Shown here: positions 61,666-64,000 of the stretch, piece by piece
How the letters are laid out: each line of letters opens with the position of its first letter
Position numbering within the stretch: position 1 is the stretch's first letter
Source: Oceanicella actignis
GTDB taxonomy: Bacteria > Pseudomonadota > Alphaproteobacteria > Rhodobacterales > Rhodobacteraceae
Assembly: GCF_008124525.1 (NCBI RefSeq)
Contig: NZ_VNHJ01000002.1
Coordinates: 1-64,000, forward strand
Direction of reading: 5' to 3'
DNA length: 64,000 bases
Position numbers and translations under genes: made by a program
Notes under the pieces: model-generated
What the model saw: only the letters and a program-made list of their open reading frames with translations
What the model was told of the DNA's origin: nothing
Database searches by the model: none

Positions 61666-62366
61666 GCGCGCCGCTCTTCCCGCCGCTTTTGCGCGGCGAG
61701 GCGGTGCGCGCCGGCATCGACCCGCTGGGCAAGGCGATGGCGGCGGGCATGCTGGGCGCGGATCCGGGGCTTGTGGTCTGGTCCGAGGACCCGGACGCGC
61801 TGGATGCGGCGGTGCTGCTGGCGCCCGAGGTGCCGCTGCGCCAGGCGGCGGGGGCGGCCTTCGCCGTCATGCTGGGCTTCGCCGACGCGCTGGGCGCGCT
61901 GGCCCCGCCCGAGGTGGCGGTGCATTTCGACTGGCCCTTCGGGCTGCGCGTCAACGGCGCCGCCTGCGGGCGGGTGCGCGTGGCGGCGGGCGGGGCCGAT
62001 CCCGACCGGGCGCCCGACTGGCTGGCGCTGGCGCTGCGCGCGCCGCTGCGGCTGCGCGGGCGGGAGCCGGGCGAGGATCCCGCCGTCACCGCCCTGGCCG
62101 AGGAGGGCTGCGCCGAGCTGACCGCGCCGCAGCTGCTCGAAAGCTGGTCGCGGCACTTCCTGGTCTGGCTGAACCGCTTCGTCGATGACGGCATGCCCCC
62201 TCTTCACGCCGCCTGGCGCGGGCGCTGCGAGGCCATCGGCGGCGCGGTCGAGAGCCCGGCGCGGGGGCTGTTCCTGGGGCTTGACGAGGATGGCGGCATG
62301 ATCTTGCGCGAAGGCGCGGCGACGCGGATCATACCCCTGACCGACATGATGGAGCCCGAGCGATGA
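61662..62366 (+). CDS. Biotin/lipoate protein ligase-fold protein (DUF4444), catalytically degenerate
   Basis: 234 residues with the ligase fold and a C-terminal DUF4444-type domain (GLFLGLDEDGGMILRE). In active biotin ligases the WPND motif and the following GxKxxG Lys hold the acyl-adenylate; here it reads WPFG (91-94) and NGAACG (98-103), without the Asp or Lys. The Gly/Arg-rich ATP loop is also not recognisable (PLRQAAGAAF near 58-67). It is probably not a ligase, so it may bind a cofactor or partner instead. Overlaps mrp and DUF6505 (ATGA both). Confidence 0.8.
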   Translation: MSAPLFPPLLRGEAVRAGIDPLGKAMAAGMLGADPGLVVWSEDPDALDAAVLLAPEVPLRQAAGAAFAVMLGFADALGALAPPEVAVHFDWPFGLRVNGAACGRVRVAAGGADPDRAPDWLALALRAPLRLRGREPGEDPAVTALAEEGCAELTAPQLLESWSRHFLVWLNRFVDDGMPPLHAAWRGRCEAIGGAVESPARGLFLGLDEDGGMILREGAATRIIPLTDMMEPER

Positions 62367-62851
62367 GCGCCGATCCGACCCTCAAGCTGGCGCGCACCCT
62401 GCGCCTTGACGACAGCGACGCGCTGGTGTTCGAGCGCCCGGCCGAGCCGTTCGAATGGGCGATCTCGGGGGCGTTCGAGTTCTCGAACTGGACCGAGGCC
62501 GATCTTGCGGGCAAGCGCCGCCAGGCCTTCGCCAATGGCTGGCTGGGGCTCGAGTCCTTCGGCCGCGCGACGCTGGTCGCGGTGACGGCGATCTCGCCGG
62601 CCGAGTATGACGCGCTGATCGAGCGGCTGAGCGCGCATTTCGTCGAGCGCTACGGCGCGCCCGACCTCGAGGCCGCGCGCGGCCCCGCGCGCGAAGAGCT
62701 CGAGCACATGCGCGCCATGTGCGAGGACCAGCCCGACAACGCCATCCTGACCGTCTCGCGCGAGCTGGTCCCGGCCGGCGTCAAGGAAAGCTTCCGCGTC
62801 ATCCCCCCGCGCGAGGCGGGGCTTGAAAGCTTCGCCGTCCACGGCGGCTGA
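62363..62851 (+). CDS. DUF6505-like protein
   Basis: 162 residues, soluble. Starts TLKLARTLRLDDSDALVFER; the middle has WAISGAFEFSNWTEADLAGK and RQAFANGWLGLESFGRATLV, and the end VSRELVPAGVKESFRVIPPRE. Such proteins sit at the end of the same formate dehydrogenase accessory run in relatives. No catalytic motif seen. Start overlaps the ligase-like stop. Confidence 0.78.
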   Translation: MSADPTLKLARTLRLDDSDALVFERPAEPFEWAISGAFEFSNWTEADLAGKRRQAFANGWLGLESFGRATLVAVTAISPAEYDALIERLSAHFVERYGAPDLEAARGPAREELEHMRAMCEDQPDNAILTVSRELVPAGVKESFRVIPPREAGLESFAVHGG

Positions 62852-62864
62852 CCGCGGCGAGCAT

Positions 62865-62948
62865 CCCCGCCGCGGCCCCGCGCGGCATCGGCCCCCGCCG
62901 CGGCCCTGCGCGGCATCGGCTCCCGCCGCGGCCCCGCGCGGCATCAGC
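62865..62948. repeat. Three tandem 28-bp palindromic repeats
   Basis: Copies at 62865, 62893 and 62921 differ at three or four positions. Each contains GCCGCG...CGCGGC, which can form a hairpin. They fill the gap between the convergent DUF6505 and amino acid permease genes and overlap the last codons of the permease. No spacers, so not a CRISPR. A likely bidirectional transcript end or minisatellite. Confidence 0.75.
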
Positions 62949-63681
62949 CGACGATGGTCGGCGCGCCCAGATGCGCCCCCTGCGCCGCCGCTTCCTCGCG
63001 CGCGGGCAGAAGGTGGCGCATGTAGCGCCGCTCGATCAGGCGGAACAGCCCGACCAGCGCGAAGGTGATGGCCATGTAGAGCAGCGCCGCGGTCACGAAG
63101 CCCTCATAGGCCACGTAATACTTGGCGTTGAGCGTGCGCCCCGCGCCCAGGATGTCCTGGATGGTGATGACCGAGGCGACCACCGATCCGTGCAGCATGA
63201 ACACGATCTCGTTCATGTATTGCGGCGCGGCGCGGCGCAGCGCCGAGGGCAGCAGGATCAGCCAGGTGATCTGGCGCGGCGTGAAGCCCAGCGCCGCGGC
63301 GGCCTCGAGCTCGCCGCGCGGGGTCGTCTGGAAGGCGCCGCGCAGGATCTCGGTCGCATAGGCGCCCGAATTGAGCGAGAAGGCGATCAGCGCGCACCAC
63401 CACGCCTCGCGCAGAATGCTCCAGGCCCAGCTTTCGCGCACGAAGTCGAACTGCGCCAGGCCGTAATAGATCAGATAGGTCTGCACCAGCAGCGGCGTGC
63501 CCCGAAAGACATAGGCGTAGCCCGCCGCCAGCCGCCAGCCCGGCGACTTGCGCCAGATCGCCAGCGCGCAGGGCAGGGCGATGAAGAAGCCCGCGCCGAC
63601 GGACAGAAACGTCAGGACCAGCGTCGTCCACACCCCGGTGGCGAACAGGTCCCAGTGCTTGAGCGGCAGCCAGATGTCCAT
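62944..63681 (-). CDS. Polar amino acid ABC transporter permease (HisM type)
   Basis: 245 residues, five helices. HisMQ-type permease: GVWTTLVLTFLSVGAGFFIA near the N-terminus, FRGTPLLVQTYLIYYGL, NSGAYATEILRGAFQTTPRGELEAAAALGF (in part), the ATPase-contact loop, and LPSALRRAAPQYMNE. Start at ATG 63681, 1 base after the next gene's stop region. Substrate probably a basic or polar amino acid or opine; the binding protein and ATPase lie outside the window. Confidence 0.93.
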   Translation of the reverse strand: MDIWLPLKHWDLFATGVWTTLVLTFLSVGAGFFIALPCALAIWRKSPGWRLAAGYAYVFRGTPLLVQTYLIYYGLAQFDFVRESWAWSILREAWWCALIAFSLNSGAYATEILRGAFQTTPRGELEAAAALGFTPRQITWLILLPSALRRAAPQYMNEIVFMLHGSVVASVITIQDILGAGRTLNAKYYVAYEGFVTAALLYMAITFALVGLFRLIERRYMRHLLPAREEAAAQGAHLGAPTIVG

Positions 63682-63682
63682 C

Positions 63683-64000
63683 TCAGCGCCCCTGCCCAAG
63701 GTTCAGCCGCGCCTCGGCGCGCGCCAGCAGCGCGTTCGAGACCGAGGTGATGGCCAGATAGACCAGGATCACCGCCAGGAAGAAGGTGAAGGGCTCGCGC
63801 GTCGATTTCGCCGCCTTGTCCGCAAGGCCGACCAGATCGTCCAGCCCGATCACCGACACCACCGCCGTGGATTTCACCAGCACCTGCCAGACATTGCCGT
63901 AGCCGGGCAGGGCGAAGCGCGCCATCTGCGGCCCGGTCACCGTCCAGAGCGTGGCCAGCGGACGCATGCCCAGCGCCTTGGCGGCCTCGGCCTGGCCGCG
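63683..64000 (-). CDS. Polar amino acid ABC transporter permease (HisQ type), 5' truncated by window edge
   Basis: C-terminal 105 residues of the partner permease. The frame runs off the right edge; the first visible residues RGQAEAAKALGMRPLATLW contain the EAA ATPase-contact loop. STAVVSVIGLDDLVGLADKAA is typical of HisQ/OccQ permeases. The stop is directly before the HisM-type gene start, so they form one operon. Confidence 0.9.
   Translation of the reverse strand, partial: RGQAEAAKALGMRPLATLWTVTGPQMARFALPGYGNVWQVLVKSTAVVSVIGLDDLVGLADKAAKSTREPFTFFLAVILVYLAITSVSNALLARAEARLNLGQGR

Noticed and set aside
57458-62194. Very long open frame on the minus strand across the ferredoxin-mrp region
   Set aside because: It is antisense to five well-supported genes and low in complexity apart from its DUF3305 end; a by-product of high GC and few stop codons.
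62865-62948. CRISPR or attachment site at the 28-bp repeats
   Set aside because: The units are directly abutting with no spacers, and no integrase or mobile gene is nearby.

Overview
The window is very GC-rich chromosomal DNA with densely packed, often overlapping genes. Gene content points to an alphaproteobacterium of the Rhodobacterales type: the order yebC-ruvCAB-ybgC-tolQRAB-pal-cpoB-tilS-ftsH, an RpoE/ChrR pair with the Zn ligands of Rhodobacter ChrR, TspO, a probable 6S RNA before fthC, and a fused indolepyruvate:ferredoxin oxidoreductase. I see no phage, insertion sequence, integrase or CRISPR array. Composition looks even throughout, so this reads as core genome plus catabolic and respiratory operons.

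Layout. 1-2988: 3' end of tuf with its terminator, tRNA-Gln on the minus strand, a probable 6S RNA, fthC and a YmdB-type phosphoesterase. 3135-4910: an SLC13-type transporter with cytoplasmic RCK_C domains. 4987-17797: the DNA repair and envelope block (yebC, ruvCAB, ybgC, Tol-Pal, tilS, ftsH), with a patch of palindromic repeats between tilS and ftsH. 17900-31019: metabolic genes (Fe-dependent ADH, CPBP protease, ilvD, a secreted hypothetical protein, indolepyruvate oxidoreductase with a divergent Lrp-type regulator, a PfkB sugar kinase, an ABC importer).

31046-41307 is the most striking part. Two divergent operons share a 296-bp control region with mirrored sigma-E-like promoters (TGATCC, 18-bp spacer, TAAAGG or TATGTT). 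Leftward run rpoE-chrR-phrB-tspO. Rightward run eight tightly overlapping genes: FAD amine-oxidase-like, DUF1365, cyclopropane-synthase-like methyltransferase, MFS, DUF3833, SDR, an exported glutathione peroxidase and DUF3429. It looks like a consolidated singlet-oxygen/lipid-peroxide response locus with a probable furan fatty acid pathway.

41532-50324: a minus-strand operon (N-formylglutamate amidohydrolase-like, TRAP transporter, glutamine-synthetase-like ligase, aldehyde dehydrogenase, Fe-dependent alcohol dehydrogenase) divergent from an RpiR regulator. The enzyme set fits import and gamma-glutamyl-protected oxidation of an amino alcohol or amine, though the substrate is unknown.

50329-62851: a periplasmic formate dehydrogenase (alpha, beta, gamma, Tat-target peptide, TorD-type chaperone, DUF3306, DUF3305), divergent from a run encoding a multi-cluster ferredoxin, DUF6494, an Mrp-type Fe-S carrier, a catalytically degenerate biotin/lipoate-ligase fold and DUF6505. 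It looks like a maturation or electron-transfer module for the formate dehydrogenase. The window ends with two permeases of a polar amino acid ABC importer, the second cut by the edge.
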